A stretch of DNA of 64,000 nt from Clostridium sp. (GCA_018362895.1 JAHALR010000001.1:186001-250000); one strand, 5' to 3'. Shown: positions 1-8,905, numbered from the stretch's first letter. Notes: generated by a model from the sequence alone, not told the origin. Program-made: numbers and translations.

Positions 1-1
1 G

Positions 2-1825
2 GATGGAAAAATTAGCAGAAGGCGCAAAAAATTTGTTGACCCGGAAAAAGGCAAATATTCAATGACATCATTGATGTTAGGTAACAGATTCATTTCAGGT
101 ATTGTTTACTCTTATTTCTTAGGTACAGATGCATACAATACAACAATGAGATATAGCAATGACAAACATGAAGCAAACATGCAAAGAAATTCACGTATAG
201 CGCAAGAATTTTCAAGAATTGGCTTGAGCATGTATATTCAAAATCTTCTTTACGGAACATTTGAAGCAGCCGTAAACAGAAGTCTTTCAACAGCCCTTTT
301 TGTTTCAGGTTCAACAGCTGCTTTTTCTGAAATATTGGGAAGAAAACTTGTTGGAAAACCAATAATGCCGTCAGACAAGGAAACTCTTGACCGTCTTGAA
401 AAAGAAATGTCTGAAAAAAAAGGTATTTTACCTGCAATAGGACGACTTTTAACAAATGTGAAGAAAAAACCAACGCAAAAACAAGAAACATTAAAAAGCA
501 CTGCAACAGTAAAATATATAAAATCACAGCCTAATCACAAGCTATTTAACGCTTTTAGCGAAAATAACGAAGAAAAAAACAATATACCCTCATTCAAAGG
601 TTTTTATGAAGTAGAAAAATTAATTGATAAAAAGGAGATTAAAACAGTACTTGCCGCTTTAAAAAAAGCAGATAAACAAGAATATGAAAAAATTAAAGAA
701 ACTATAAAAAAAGCGCTTAACAAATCTGAATACTTCAAACAGTTTAAAGAAAAGTTTCTTCAAGAAAATCCCAAAAATTCAGAAATGCTCAATGATATAG
801 AATCTCTGCTTGAAATAGAAACTCTTGAAAAACTCCCATTAGGAATGCAAAAAACAGCATGGGGGCAATTAACAAAAAGTATTCTTGTTCCGATAAACTT
901 CATAAAAAACACAGCAACATCAACAGTAAATGGTATAAGAAAAATATTCAGAAGAATAACAGGAAAACCAAATAATCTTACCCTTAAAGAACTGAATAAA
1001 CTTAAATCCAGCACAGACAACAAAGACATTAAAAAACTTGAACAATTTAATAACTATTACACAAAGAGGTTAAAACTGCCAGCTTGGAACAAATCCAATC
1101 TGAATGAACAAGAAAAGATGCTCAGACTTTTTGAAGAATTTAAAAGCCTTGCAAATAAAGACCCTGAAGAAATAGAAGGCGCAAAAAACATCCTCCTCTG
1201 GTTAAATAACCAAATTAAACAGGAAAAAATTATTGTACAAAAAGATGGGACTCTTTCAGAGAAAGATGTTCAAAAAGTAAAAGATATAATGAAAAAAGCA
1301 GTAATGCTTGCTGACGGCTCAAAACATGTTGAATATGACGGAAATACAATTACACAAACAAATATAAATTTATCAAGAGCAATCACAACACTGTTTCTTG
1401 TCACTGACGCATATAATCTAACCATGCAGTATAGCGGGGACAACAAAAAAGATGCAAACAAAAGTGCTAAAAACAGAGCAGCACAAGAAATCTCAAGAAT
1501 TAGTGTTTCTGCATACATAATGGCATTTGTTCATAATTTACTCGGCAAGCTTTGCAACTCAAGCTTAGGTGGAGCCTTCACACTTACCGCATTAACATCA
1601 TCGATAAACGATTCATTGTCAAGAAAAGTTGTAGGAGTACCCTTAACAGCAAAAAACCAAACAGAATTAAGAGAAATCGATCAAAAAAATAACAAATCCA
1701 AAAATCCGATTAAAAAGGCACTGGCTTATTCCATAGGTAAAAAAGGAATCTTGCCTTCAGTAACAAAAGAAGATAAAACAGATTATTTCAAAAATGAATT
1801 TTTTATTACGCCAAAAATAAATTAA
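2..1825 (+). CDS. Unrecognised membrane protein with a duplicated domain (5' end outside window)
   Basis: I do not recognise the family. The frame is open from base 2, so the gene starts before the window; the ATG at 62 is internal or an unlikely start. The visible part is about 607 residues. Two copies of a roughly 125-residue module lie at its ends. Both carry TDAYN-x-TM-x-YS, then an AN...R-x-AQE-x-SRI stretch, two hydrophobic segments, a [GS]RK-[LV]VG-[KV]P element, and a closing KKGILP. The linker between them (about 300 residues) is lysine-rich, charged and probably helical. The hydrophobic segments suggest membrane insertion with the linker on one side. It lies 38 bases upstream of rsmH on the same strand. 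Function unknown; probably lineage-specific. Confidence 0.75.
   Translation, partial: DGKISRRRKKFVDPEKGKYSMTSLMLGNRFISGIVYSYFLGTDAYNTTMRYSNDKHEANMQRNSRIAQEFSRIGLSMYIQNLLYGTFEAAVNRSLSTALFVSGSTAAFSEILGRKLVGKPIMPSDKETLDRLEKEMSEKKGILPAIGRLLTNVKKKPTQKQETLKSTATVKYIKSQPNHKLFNAFSENNEEKNNIPSFKGFYEVEKLIDKKEIKTVLAALKKADKQEYEKIKETIKKALNKSEYFKQFKEKFLQENPKNSEMLNDIESLLEIETLEKLPLGMQKTAWGQLTKSILVPINFIKNTATSTVNGIRKIFRRITGKPNNLTLKELNKLKSSTDNKDIKKLEQFNNYYTKRLKLPAWNKSNLNEQEKMLRLFEEFKSLANKDPEEIEGAKNILLWLNNQIKQEKIIVQKDGTLSEKDVQKVKDIMKKAVMLADGSKHVEYDGNTITQTNINLSRAITTLFLVTDAYNLTMQYSGDNKKDANKSAKNRAAQEISRISVSAYIMAFVHNLLGKLCNSSLGGAFTLTALTSSINDSLSRKVVGVPLTAKNQTELREIDQKNNKSKNPIKKALAYSIGKKGILPSVTKEDKTDYFKNEFFITPKIN
62..460 (+). 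repeat. Copy A of the intragenic domain duplication
   Basis: Codes for the first copy of the roughly 125-residue module, visible as TDAYN-T-TM-R-YS, RIAQEFSRI and KKGILP. The bases have diverged from copy B, so this is an old duplication best seen at protein level. Confidence 0.7.
1340..1770 (+). repeat. Copy B of the intragenic domain duplication
   Basis: Codes for the second copy: TDAYN-L-TM-Q-YS, RAAQEISRI, SRKVVGVP and KKGILP, in the same order and at similar spacing as copy A. Confidence 0.7.
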
Positions 1826-1863
1826 TATTATAAATTTAATCATATTTAATATAAGATATAAAA

Positions 1864-2856
1864 ATGGATAGCAATTCTCAAAATAAACAGACAAAAGAAC
1901 AAATGCCGGAATTTAACCACTATACAGTTATGGCAAATGAAGCTGTTGATGCATTGGAATGTCAATCGGGAAAAATATATGTTGATGCAACTCTGGGAGG
2001 TGGAGGACACAGTGAGCTTATCCTAAAAAAAATCCAACCTGACGGAAAATTAATATCTTTTGATATAGACAATGATGCCATTGCATATGCAAAAAACAGA
2101 CTCAAAGATTACAAAAATTTAACAATAGTTAAGGAGTCTTACTCCAATATTAAAAAAGTATTACAAGATTTAGGCATTAAAGAAATCACAGGGGGAATTG
2201 TTTTTGACCTTGGCGCATCATATCATCAGCTCACAAAGCAGGAAAGAGGATTCAGCTTCATGAAAGATGCTCCGCTTGATATGAGATTCAATCAGGACAG
2301 TGATTTTAGTGCTTATGATGTTATAAATGGATATAAAGAAGAAGAGCTCATTCGTATAATCAGTGAATATGGTGAAGAAAAATTTACAAAAAGAATTGTA
2401 AAGAATATTGTAAATTATAGACAGAATAAAAATATAGAAACGACGGGCGAATTGGCTGAAATTATTAAAAAATCCGTTCCTTTTACAAATTCAAAAATTC
2501 ACCCCGCAACCCGTGTATTTCAAGCAATTAGGATAGAAGTAAACCAAGAGTTACAAAACATTAAAAACACACTAAATGAAGTACTCCCTTTATTATCTGT
2601 TGGTGCTATAATTAGTATAATAAGTTTTCACTCTTTAGAGGACAGACTTGTTAAACAGTGTTTCAGGTATTATTCAGCAAAATGTCGCTGCAAACCAAAT
2701 GAACCGGTTTGTCACTGCAAGCCTCCAATGCTTGAACTAATAAATAAAAAGCCTATACTGGCATCAGAATTAGAGACCAAGGAGAACCCTCCATCAAGAT
2801 CTGCAAAACTGAGGGTAGCTAAAAAAATATCGTCATGGGAGAACGAAATTGACTAG
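1864..2856 (+). CDS. rsmH: 16S rRNA (cytosine(1402)-N(4))-methyltransferase RsmH (MraW)
   Basis: A 330-residue SAM-dependent methyltransferase that modifies C1402 in the ribosomal decoding centre. The N-terminal HYTVMANEAVDAL and the SAM-binding ATLGGGGHS loop are typical, followed by FDLGASYHQL, PLDMRF, HPATRVFQAIRI and ISFHSLEDR. The Cys-rich CRCKPNEPVCHC segment and a C-terminal SRSAKLRVA also fit the family. Length is normal. No clear ribosome site precedes the ATG; a later ATG at 1903 also lacks one. The 3' end overlaps the ftsL-like gene by 8 bases, the usual start of a division and cell-wall cluster, but no mur or fts genes follow. Confidence 0.95.
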   Translation: MDSNSQNKQTKEQMPEFNHYTVMANEAVDALECQSGKIYVDATLGGGGHSELILKKIQPDGKLISFDIDNDAIAYAKNRLKDYKNLTIVKESYSNIKKVLQDLGIKEITGGIVFDLGASYHQLTKQERGFSFMKDAPLDMRFNQDSDFSAYDVINGYKEEELIRIISEYGEEKFTKRIVKNIVNYRQNKNIETTGELAEIIKKSVPFTNSKIHPATRVFQAIRIEVNQELQNIKNTLNEVLPLLSVGAIISIISFHSLEDRLVKQCFRYYSAKCRCKPNEPVCHCKPPMLELINKKPILASELETKENPPSRSAKLRVAKKISSWENEID

Positions 2857-3319
2857 ACCTGTAATCGACAGAAGAAGCAATCAATATACAAATTATAATC
2901 AATACAATCAAAATCCGATAACTAATCCAATTATCGACGGATACTTCCCCACCCACAAAACATACAAAGAAATGGCTATTACAAGAGTGAACAGAACGCT
3001 GTGCGCAATACTTATTTTATTTATTCTAACATCTGCTGTTAGTTATTATTTTGTTACCGCTAATGAAATCACTTTGAACAAATATAGAAAACAAACACTT
3101 GCATTGAATGATGAAAATGTTGAACTTCAAAACAAGCTTGATTATTTAAAATCTTATTATAATGTTGATAAAGCTATGCAAAAACAACATTTGCTTCAAA
3201 AAGCTAAAACTGTTATTGAAGTCAAAGATACACCTGCAACCGCTCCTGTCAACAATAATGTAATTGCTAAAGCTGCTGAAGCATCTCAAAAACCTTTCCA
3301 ATGGTCAATAGGTTTTTAA
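2849..3319 (+). CDS. FtsL-like cell division protein (single TM plus coiled coil)
   Basis: A 156-residue small bitopic protein. The first 47 residues are polar and Asn/Tyr-rich and probably cytoplasmic. One transmembrane helix follows (about residues 50-70, ILILFILTSAVSYYFV). Then comes a heptad-like periplasmic segment (LALNDENVELQNKLDYLK) and an Ala/Pro-rich tail. Size, topology and position directly after rsmH match FtsL, which recruits FtsB and FtsQ to the divisome; sequence similarity in this family is always low. Translation starts at TTG behind GGGAG inside the end of rsmH, so the two are probably coupled. The assignment rests on topology and context. Confidence 0.6.
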   Translation: MTRPVIDRRSNQYTNYNQYNQNPITNPIIDGYFPTHKTYKEMAITRVNRTLCAILILFILTSAVSYYFVTANEITLNKYRKQTLALNDENVELQNKLDYLKSYYNVDKAMQKQHLLQKAKTVIEVKDTPATAPVNNNVIAKAAEASQKPFQWSIGF

Positions 3320-3322
3320 ATT

Positions 3323-3649
3323 ATGTCAAACAATTTCAATAAACAAATCGCTTCATTGACTGATGAAATATCAAAACGTGGTGATGTATATGAGTTATAT
3401 TATCAGAGAGGATATTTTTATTTCCTTTCCGATGATAATGAAAAAGCCAAAGATGATTATATAAAAGCAATTTCATTAGGTCTTGACCCAACAGAACTAC
3501 CTTACTACCCTTTTTCAAATTCAAATAGCAAAAGAAGAGAATTTCTGCTTCCGGAAAAAATCATGGTATTTTTACTGTTGATAATGATTATTGTGGCTTT
3601 GTTATTTCAAATATACAGTTTTTTAATAAAATTAAAAGGATCAATTTAA
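3323..3649 (+). CDS. Small TPR-like protein with C-terminal membrane anchor
   Basis: A 108-residue protein. Residues 20-55 resemble one tetratricopeptide repeat (YYQRGYFYFLSDDNEKAKDDYIKAI), followed by a short polar linker and one hydrophobic helix near residues 80-102, so it is probably tail-anchored. It starts 3 bases after the ftsL-like gene and is likely in the same transcript. A role as a small division or envelope scaffold is only a guess. Its end lies 6 bases from the convergent permease gene with no hairpin between. Confidence 0.6.
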   Translation: MSNNFNKQIASLTDEISKRGDVYELYYQRGYFYFLSDDNEKAKDDYIKAISLGLDPTELPYYPFSNSNSKRREFLLPEKIMVFLLLIMIIVALLFQIYSFLIKLKGSI

Positions 3650-3655
3650 CAATAT

Positions 3656-4507
3656 TTATCCCTTTACGGCACCATCGTTTTCTCCTGATATAAAATATCT
3701 TTGCATTGCAATAAAGAATACAAGAATTGGTATTGTTGCAATAATAGATCCGGCAGCAATAAACCTCCAGTTTGCACTAAACATACCTTGCAAATCGTTA
3801 ACACCAACAGGCAGAGTATACAATGCCTTTTTTGTCAACACAATACTTGGCCAGAGAAATTCGCCCCATGATCCGATAAAAGTAAAAATAGCTAAAACAG
3901 CAAGAGTAGGCTTAACCATCGGCAAAAGGACCTTCCACCATATTTGAAAGACATTACACCCATCAACAAATGCAGCCTCTTCCATTTCTTTTGGTATGGC
4001 TAAAAAAGCCTGTCTCATTAAAAATATTCCGAAAGCATTGACTGCAAAAGGAAGAATCAAACCGAGATATCCCATAACAGAATTTACCGAGTCAACCATA
4101 TTCAACTTTAACACAATTAAATAAACAGGAAGCATTATAGCCTGAAAGGGAATCATTATAGTAGCAAGCGTTGCATAAAAAACAGCCTTTTTTCCTTTAA
4201 ACTCCATTCTTGCCAGAGGATAAGCAGCCAATGCAGACAAAATAAGATTCAACAACACAGTAAAACCTGCAACAATCATACTGTTAAAGAAATATAACAT
4301 AAAAGGTATTTGATTCCATACGCCTTTAAAGTTTGCCCAGGTAGGACATTGAGGAAAAAAAACAGGTGGATATTGAAAAATATTTTCGTTGTTTCCTTTT
4401 AGTGCAGTTGACAATAACCATATGAAAGGAAAAATTGACAAAAGTGATACAAAAATCAAAGTTGCATGTATAAAAAATCCTCTTGATATACTTTTAAAAT
4501 TTTTCAT
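3656..4507 (-). CDS. Carbohydrate ABC transporter permease, MalG/UgpE type
   Basis: A 283-residue inner-membrane permease with about six transmembrane helices. The cytoplasmic EAA loop, EMEEAAFVDGCNVFQIWWKV then LLP, sits between helices and docks the ATPase. The C-terminal GSWGEFLWP and LPVGVNDLQG are typical of the CUT1 sugar family. I start at the internal ATG (4507), which has GAGG upstream, rather than an ATG at 4555 that would overlap the preceding gene. It is the second permease of a heterodimer with the gene at 4521-5393. No ATPase or solute-binding protein is encoded nearby. Substrate unknown. Confidence 0.88.
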   Translation of the reverse strand: MKNFKSISRGFFIHATLIFVSLLSIFPFIWLLSTALKGNNENIFQYPPVFFPQCPTWANFKGVWNQIPFMLYFFNSMIVAGFTVLLNLILSALAAYPLARMEFKGKKAVFYATLATIMIPFQAIMLPVYLIVLKLNMVDSVNSVMGYLGLILPFAVNAFGIFLMRQAFLAIPKEMEEAAFVDGCNVFQIWWKVLLPMVKPTLAVLAIFTFIGSWGEFLWPSIVLTKKALYTLPVGVNDLQGMFSANWRFIAAGSIIATIPILVFFIAMQRYFISGENDGAVKG

Positions 4508-4520
4508 CTTTTGTCGAACC

Positions 4521-5393
4521 TCACAATTGATACTGCTTATTTTCAAAGAACACAAAATTTATAATTGAAAGTACAAGAACAATAACAAGGAGAATAACAG
4601 AAGCCGCAGAAGCTATTCCGAGATCTAAATTCTCAAACGCCCTTTCATATATATAATAAACAATGGTCTTGCTTGAATCCAAAGGTCCTCCTTTTGTCAT
4701 TACATAAATTTCAGCAAAAACTTTCATTGCTGAAATAGAAGAAATAGTAGAAACAAGCCCAATTGTAGGCATAAGATGAGGAAGAGTAACAGTAAGATGT
4801 TTTGTGACAGGGTCAGCACCATCTACCTCACATGCCTCATATAAATCTTTCGGAACACTCATAAGTGCAGAAAGATAAATCATCATATAATAACCGATTC
4901 CCTTCCATATTGTAACTATAATAACCGAATACAAAGCCACATTTGGATCAGTCAACCAGCCAAGTGAAGGAAGATGAAAAAGCGCAAGAACATAATTCAA
5001 TATACCCTGCTGAGCATACAGCCATTTGAAAGCTATTGCAGCAACTACAATAGAAACAATAACAGGAAGATAAATCAATATCTTGTATAAAGTCACGCCT
5101 CTGATTTTTTGGTTAATCATAATAGCAATAATCAACGGAAACACAACCAGAAATGGTACAGCAACCAGAAGATAAATAAATGTATTTAACAACACCTTAT
5201 AAAAAACAGGTGACCTTAAAAGAGCAGTATAATTTTCCAAAGATACAAACAAAGGATGATAAATATTAGAATTGTAATCAAAAAAGCTTAGTATAATTGT
5301 TTCAAAAAACGGTATGAAAAAAAACAAAATAAGAATTATACCTGCCGGAAGCAAGAAAAGATACGGAACATATTTTTTATAATATTTATACAA
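4521..5393 (-). CDS. Carbohydrate ABC transporter permease, MalF/UgpA type
   Basis: A 290-residue permease with about six transmembrane helices; LFLLPAGIILILFF forms the first. The EAA loop (LYEACEVDGADPVTKHL then TVTLPHL) and a C-terminal TKGGP segment are diagnostic of the MalF/UgpA side of CUT1 sugar importers. It starts at TTG with AAGGAG about ten bases upstream, 3 bases after the secreted-protein gene, and the MalG-type partner follows 13 bases later. Together they would form the membrane channel of an importer for sugars, glycerol-phosphate or similar compounds; the energising ATPase must be elsewhere. Confidence 0.88.
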   Translation of the reverse strand: MYKYYKKYVPYLFLLPAGIILILFFFIPFFETIILSFFDYNSNIYHPLFVSLENYTALLRSPVFYKVLLNTFIYLLVAVPFLVVFPLIIAIMINQKIRGVTLYKILIYLPVIVSIVVAAIAFKWLYAQQGILNYVLALFHLPSLGWLTDPNVALYSVIIVTIWKGIGYYMMIYLSALMSVPKDLYEACEVDGADPVTKHLTVTLPHLMPTIGLVSTISSISAMKVFAEIYVMTKGGPLDSSKTIVYYIYERAFENLDLGIASAASVILLVIVLVLSIINFVFFENKQYQL

Positions 5394-5396
5394 ATC

Positions 5397-6374
5397 CTAA
5401 TCTCCTTCAGTCCTCAAACAAGAACCGTTTTGTGAAACTTCAAAGTTTGTATTTGTTAATGACATAAGCATTGTCCTGTCGCCATGATAGTCAATTGACC
5501 AGGCTCCCAGATATTTAGGTTTTTCTCCGGTTGCAGCATAAGCAAAAACTATAACTCTGTCGGGATTCAAAGAATCCCACCCAACAGGATATATATCCCA
5601 GCGATAATCCCTGAGCGCAAGATCATGATTTTCCCGCCAATAATATCTTATTGCCTCTCTTACTTCACTCAAGTCCTTTAACTTGCCTGTTTCTAAATTA
5701 TATACAAGCAGGTTTGTTTTCCATAAACCGTCAGGAGTATATGAAATTTTCTCTTTTAATGCTATTTTTTTTCCATCAGCAGACCAATCCACAATTGTTA
5801 AAGTTTTCTGTATGTCCAGTTCAAGAGCATCCATGCCTGTTTTGTACAAAGTTTTTCTGCCGTGATTAACATGCGCATCTTCAATTCTTTTCATAATATC
5901 TTTCGAGGTATCAAGATTCATAAGATACAACTCAGCTGAAGCAGTTCTTGTTGAGGGATAATAAAAAATACTGGTATAAATCATTTTGTCAAACTGAGGA
6001 GAAACAACCCCAATCGAGTTCACTCGTCTTGTTTTTTTCAGTTTATTGAGGTTTATATCTATCAGTCCAGGAGGATTATTGTATTTTCTAAGATATATTC
6101 CTGGTTCAGGTAAATCTACAAGTTTTGTATCTTTCTCAAATTTGGGCTCAGGAATATTCTTCGCCTCTTCAGCCGCTTTATTAACGGCTCTGTAATATTC
6201 CTGCATTGTTTTCGGCATATTATTCACAGGTGCAGGGTGAGCTTTTTTATAACTTTTTGTCCAAAAACACTTTGATGCAATATCTCTTTCAAAATCAAAA
6301 GCACAAGCAAATGGCGCACTGCAAATAAAAAGACAAAGACATATGACAAAAAAGCGCACAAATGTCTTATTCAT
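5397..6374 (-). CDS. Secreted protein with TolB/PD40-like propeller repeats
   Basis: A 325-residue protein of no family I can name. A signal peptide covers about residues 1-25, with likely cleavage after ACA. The mature part has at least one PD40/TolB-like blade motif (VDWSADGKKIALKE) and others resembling it (GVVSPQFDKMIYTS; VGWDSLNPDRVIVFAYA), suggesting a periplasmic or surface beta-propeller. Start is ATG with GAGGGG upstream, inside the stop region of the response-regulator gene, so the two are probably coupled. It sits where an importer operon would encode a solute-binding protein but does not look like one. Confidence 0.65.
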   Translation of the reverse strand: MNKTFVRFFVICLCLFICSAPFACAFDFERDIASKCFWTKSYKKAHPAPVNNMPKTMQEYYRAVNKAAEEAKNIPEPKFEKDTKLVDLPEPGIYLRKYNNPPGLIDINLNKLKKTRRVNSIGVVSPQFDKMIYTSIFYYPSTRTASAELYLMNLDTSKDIMKRIEDAHVNHGRKTLYKTGMDALELDIQKTLTIVDWSADGKKIALKEKISYTPDGLWKTNLLVYNLETGKLKDLSEVREAIRYYWRENHDLALRDYRWDIYPVGWDSLNPDRVIVFAYAATGEKPKYLGAWSIDYHGDRTMLMSLTNTNFEVSQNGSCLRTEGD

Positions 6375-7058
6375 TTAAACAAGCCCCTCTCTCATTGCCG
6401 TAACAGCAGCCTGTGTTCTGTCATCCACATACAATTTTTGGAGAATACTGTGGACATGTGCTTTTGCTGTTGCTCTGGTAATAAAAAGTTTTTCAGCAAT
6501 TTCCGGATTAGACAACCCGTCAACAATAAGCGCCAAAACTTCCATTTCTCTATCAGTAAGCCCAAAGGTATTTTTACCAGCTTTATAATTTATATCAGAA
6601 ACAGCAGAATCAGCAGTTCTCTGATTCTGGCGCTGTACATTTGAAAGCACAAGTCTTGCGATAGCAGGATCAAGCCAAGCAGTTCCCTCATTAACGGCAA
6701 TGATAGCAGAAGTAAGCTGTTCAGCAGTAGCACCCTTCATAATATATCCGTCTGCCCCGGCAGCCAATGCAGCAAACACATCATCATCATTGTCACGTGA
6801 GGTAAATATAAGAATTTTGGCATTTATATTCATCTCTTTAATTTGACGTGTAGCTTCAATTCCATCAATTACAGGAAGCCCTATATCCATGAGAATAACA
6901 TCAGGCAAATATTCTCGTGCCATATCAACCCCTTGCTGTCCATCTTCAGCCTGAGCAATAAGTGTTATGCCTTCTGTTTTTTCAATAACAAGAGCTGTTC
7001 CCATTCTAATCATTGTATGGTCTTCTACCAAAAGCACCTTTATATCTTTATTCGCCAT
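6375..7058 (-). CDS. NarL/FixJ-family response regulator
   Basis: A 227-residue two-domain transcription factor. The receiver domain (residues 5-125) has acidic residues E12/D13, phospho-acceptor D58 in VILMDIGLP, and a conserved Lys in YIMKGA. The C-terminal LuxR-type helix-turn-helix (about 165-225) shows LTDREMEVLALIVDGLSN, PEIAEKLFI and KAHVHSILQKL. Start is ATG with AAAGGAT upstream. It follows the histidine kinase gene by 11 bases and precedes the secreted protein and permeases, which it may regulate. Confidence 0.93.
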   Translation of the reverse strand: MANKDIKVLLVEDHTMIRMGTALVIEKTEGITLIAQAEDGQQGVDMAREYLPDVILMDIGLPVIDGIEATRQIKEMNINAKILIFTSRDNDDDVFAALAAGADGYIMKGATAEQLTSAIIAVNEGTAWLDPAIARLVLSNVQRQNQRTADSAVSDINYKAGKNTFGLTDREMEVLALIVDGLSNPEIAEKLFITRATAKAHVHSILQKLYVDDRTQAAVTAMREGLV

Positions 7059-7069
7059 AAATATCCTTT

Positions 7070-8626
7070 TTAAACTGTTTCTTTTGCTTTTAATGACTTA
7101 GGTATCATCATAGAGAACACACTGCCTTTTGAAACCTGGCTTTCTGCCCAGATTTTTCCATTGTGAGCTTCGACTATTTGTCTGGACAAATAAAGCCCCA
7201 GCCCGGTACCTGCCGAACGTTTCTGGCTTGTTCCCTGTGAAAATCTTTTAAATAATTTTGTTATATCGCTTTGAGGTATACCTATACCGTTGTCTTTTAC
7301 ACTAAGTATCAAATCGCCTTCTTTGTCGGAAGTTGAAACTTCAATACATCCGTCTTCTTTTGTATGATTTAAGGCATTTCCGCATAAATTCAACAAAACT
7401 CTTCTCAATTCATTTCTATCAGCAGTAAGCTCACAATCCTCCGTATTTTCATATAAAATTTTAAGTTCAATATGCTTTTTATCAGCAAGAGGCTGAATTT
7501 GAGATATACAATCTTCAATAAACTGTTTTAACGAGAAAGTTGTTTTACAAAGATTCAATTTTCCGGATTCATATTTATACACTTCAAGAAGGGCATTTAC
7601 CAACCCCAACATATCCTCGTTACTTTTTTTCATAGTGTCAAGAAGCGTTTTTTGTCTTTCTTCTATATCTCCCAAAGAACCGTCTAAAAAGAACTGTAAC
7701 GTTTGTATAGCTGCAAGCAGCGGTGTTCTCAAATCATGTGTAAGAGTCGCAATAAAATCATCTCTTAAGCGTTCCATTTCTTTCTGAAGGCTTACATTTC
7801 TCACTACGCCTACATAATTCGTTTCTGCTGCTTTATCGTATAATATTGGAGCAAAATTGATTTCAACAGGAATTTTTTTGTCATTGACGAAGTTTTTTAT
7901 CGCAGCATCACGTAAAAGAACTTCTCTTTTTTCATTAGTAACTTTTTGAAGTCTGTTTTCATCAGCAAAAATTAATTCATCAAGCCCCTTACCCTCAAGG
8001 AGATGTTTATCTAGACCTGTAAGATTCTCAAAAGCCGGATTTGCCTGAACAATTTTTTTGTCAGGTGAAACAATAATTATTCCGTCCGCACAATAATTTA
8101 TAATTGCACTCAGTTTTGTATTTGATTCAACAAGATCAGCTGTTTTTTGCATAACAATTTCTTCAAGAGAGTGAGAATATTTCTCCAGTTGAGATTTTGC
8201 AATTGAAAGCTCATTGATTTTCTTATTCAATTCAGAAATAAGCCCGCTTCTTTCAAGTCCGTTTCTGATGTTTATAATCAAATCCTCATTGTCCCAAGGT
8301 TTTTCTATGTATTTATATATTCCCACTTCATTAATTGCTTTTATTGCATTTTCTTTATCTGCATAACCGGTGAGAAGAATCATGCTAACGTCATTATATA
8401 ATTTTTTTGCTTCTGATAAAAATTCAAAACCGTTCATTTGAGGCATCATAAAATCAGACAAAATTAAATCAGGTTCATTGAGTTTTAAATAAGCCAAAGC
8501 CTCTTCAGGATTTGTAAAATATTCAACATTCTCAAAGCCTTCAAGCTTGAGAAGCATTTTCAAAGTTGAAAGCAATGTAGAATCATCATCCACAGCTATA
8601 ATTTTTTTAGATTTTAAATTTTCCAT
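7070..8626 (-). CDS. Hybrid sensor: receiver-PAS-histidine kinase
   Basis: About 518 residues from the ATG at 8626 (MENLKSKK); a more upstream ATG at 8671 adds an unusual hydrophobic stretch and lacks a ribosome site. Order: receiver domain (1-125, phospho-Asp near 57 in LILSDFMMP), coiled coil (about 130-175), PAS domain (about 180-285), HisKA with the phospho-His in THDLRTPLLAA near residue 297, and HATPase (N box NLCGNALNHT, DNGIGIP, GTGLGLYLS). There is no transmembrane segment, so it is a cytoplasmic kinase fed by another phosphorelay or an internal signal. It is the first gene of a five-gene minus-strand operon and likely partner of the adjacent NarL-type regulator. Confidence 0.92.
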   Translation of the reverse strand: MENLKSKKIIAVDDDSTLLSTLKMLLKLEGFENVEYFTNPEEALAYLKLNEPDLILSDFMMPQMNGFEFLSEAKKLYNDVSMILLTGYADKENAIKAINEVGIYKYIEKPWDNEDLIINIRNGLERSGLISELNKKINELSIAKSQLEKYSHSLEEIVMQKTADLVESNTKLSAIINYCADGIIIVSPDKKIVQANPAFENLTGLDKHLLEGKGLDELIFADENRLQKVTNEKREVLLRDAAIKNFVNDKKIPVEINFAPILYDKAAETNYVGVVRNVSLQKEMERLRDDFIATLTHDLRTPLLAAIQTLQFFLDGSLGDIEERQKTLLDTMKKSNEDMLGLVNALLEVYKYESGKLNLCKTTFSLKQFIEDCISQIQPLADKKHIELKILYENTEDCELTADRNELRRVLLNLCGNALNHTKEDGCIEVSTSDKEGDLILSVKDNGIGIPQSDITKLFKRFSQGTSQKRSAGTGLGLYLSRQIVEAHNGKIWAESQVSKGSVFSMMIPKSLKAKETV

Positions 8627-8694
8627 AACGATACTAATAATCCTCAATATAAACAATATCCCATTTTTCAAGACAGAACAAATATTTTACAAAT

Positions 8695-8787
8695 GTAAAA
8701 AAAACCTCTTCATCTGTGATGATAAACATCAGTGAAAGAAGAGGTGAGCACTAAGTACAAGCAATCAGAAGAGTTGAGGATTTACAT
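8695..8787 (-). ncRNA. Possible small RNA or attenuated leader ending in a strong terminator
   Basis: On the minus strand a hairpin with arms CCTCTTC / GAAGAGG and CATC / GATG (8703-8744) is followed by eight T, a textbook intrinsic terminator. No minus-strand gene lies upstream; the next downstream gene is the histidine kinase (start 8626). A TATATT at 8792-8797 could be a -10 element, giving an RNA of about 90 bases with C/U-rich single-stranded stretches. It may be a separate small RNA or an attenuator for the kinase operon. The hairpin is seen; the RNA is inferred. Confidence 0.4.
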
Positions 8788-8905
8788 AGTTAATATAGCC
8801 TGATAAACGTATTATTTCATTGTACAAAACTGCTGAATTGTAAAATAATGCTTTCGGGTAATATTTTTTGTATAATCATTATTAAAGATAACCGGTTGGA
8901 AAAGT

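Noticed and set aside
5397..6374. Solute-binding protein for the ABC permeases
   Set aside because: The position and signal peptide fit, but the PD40-like blades and lack of a two-lobe sugar-binding pattern or lipobox do not.
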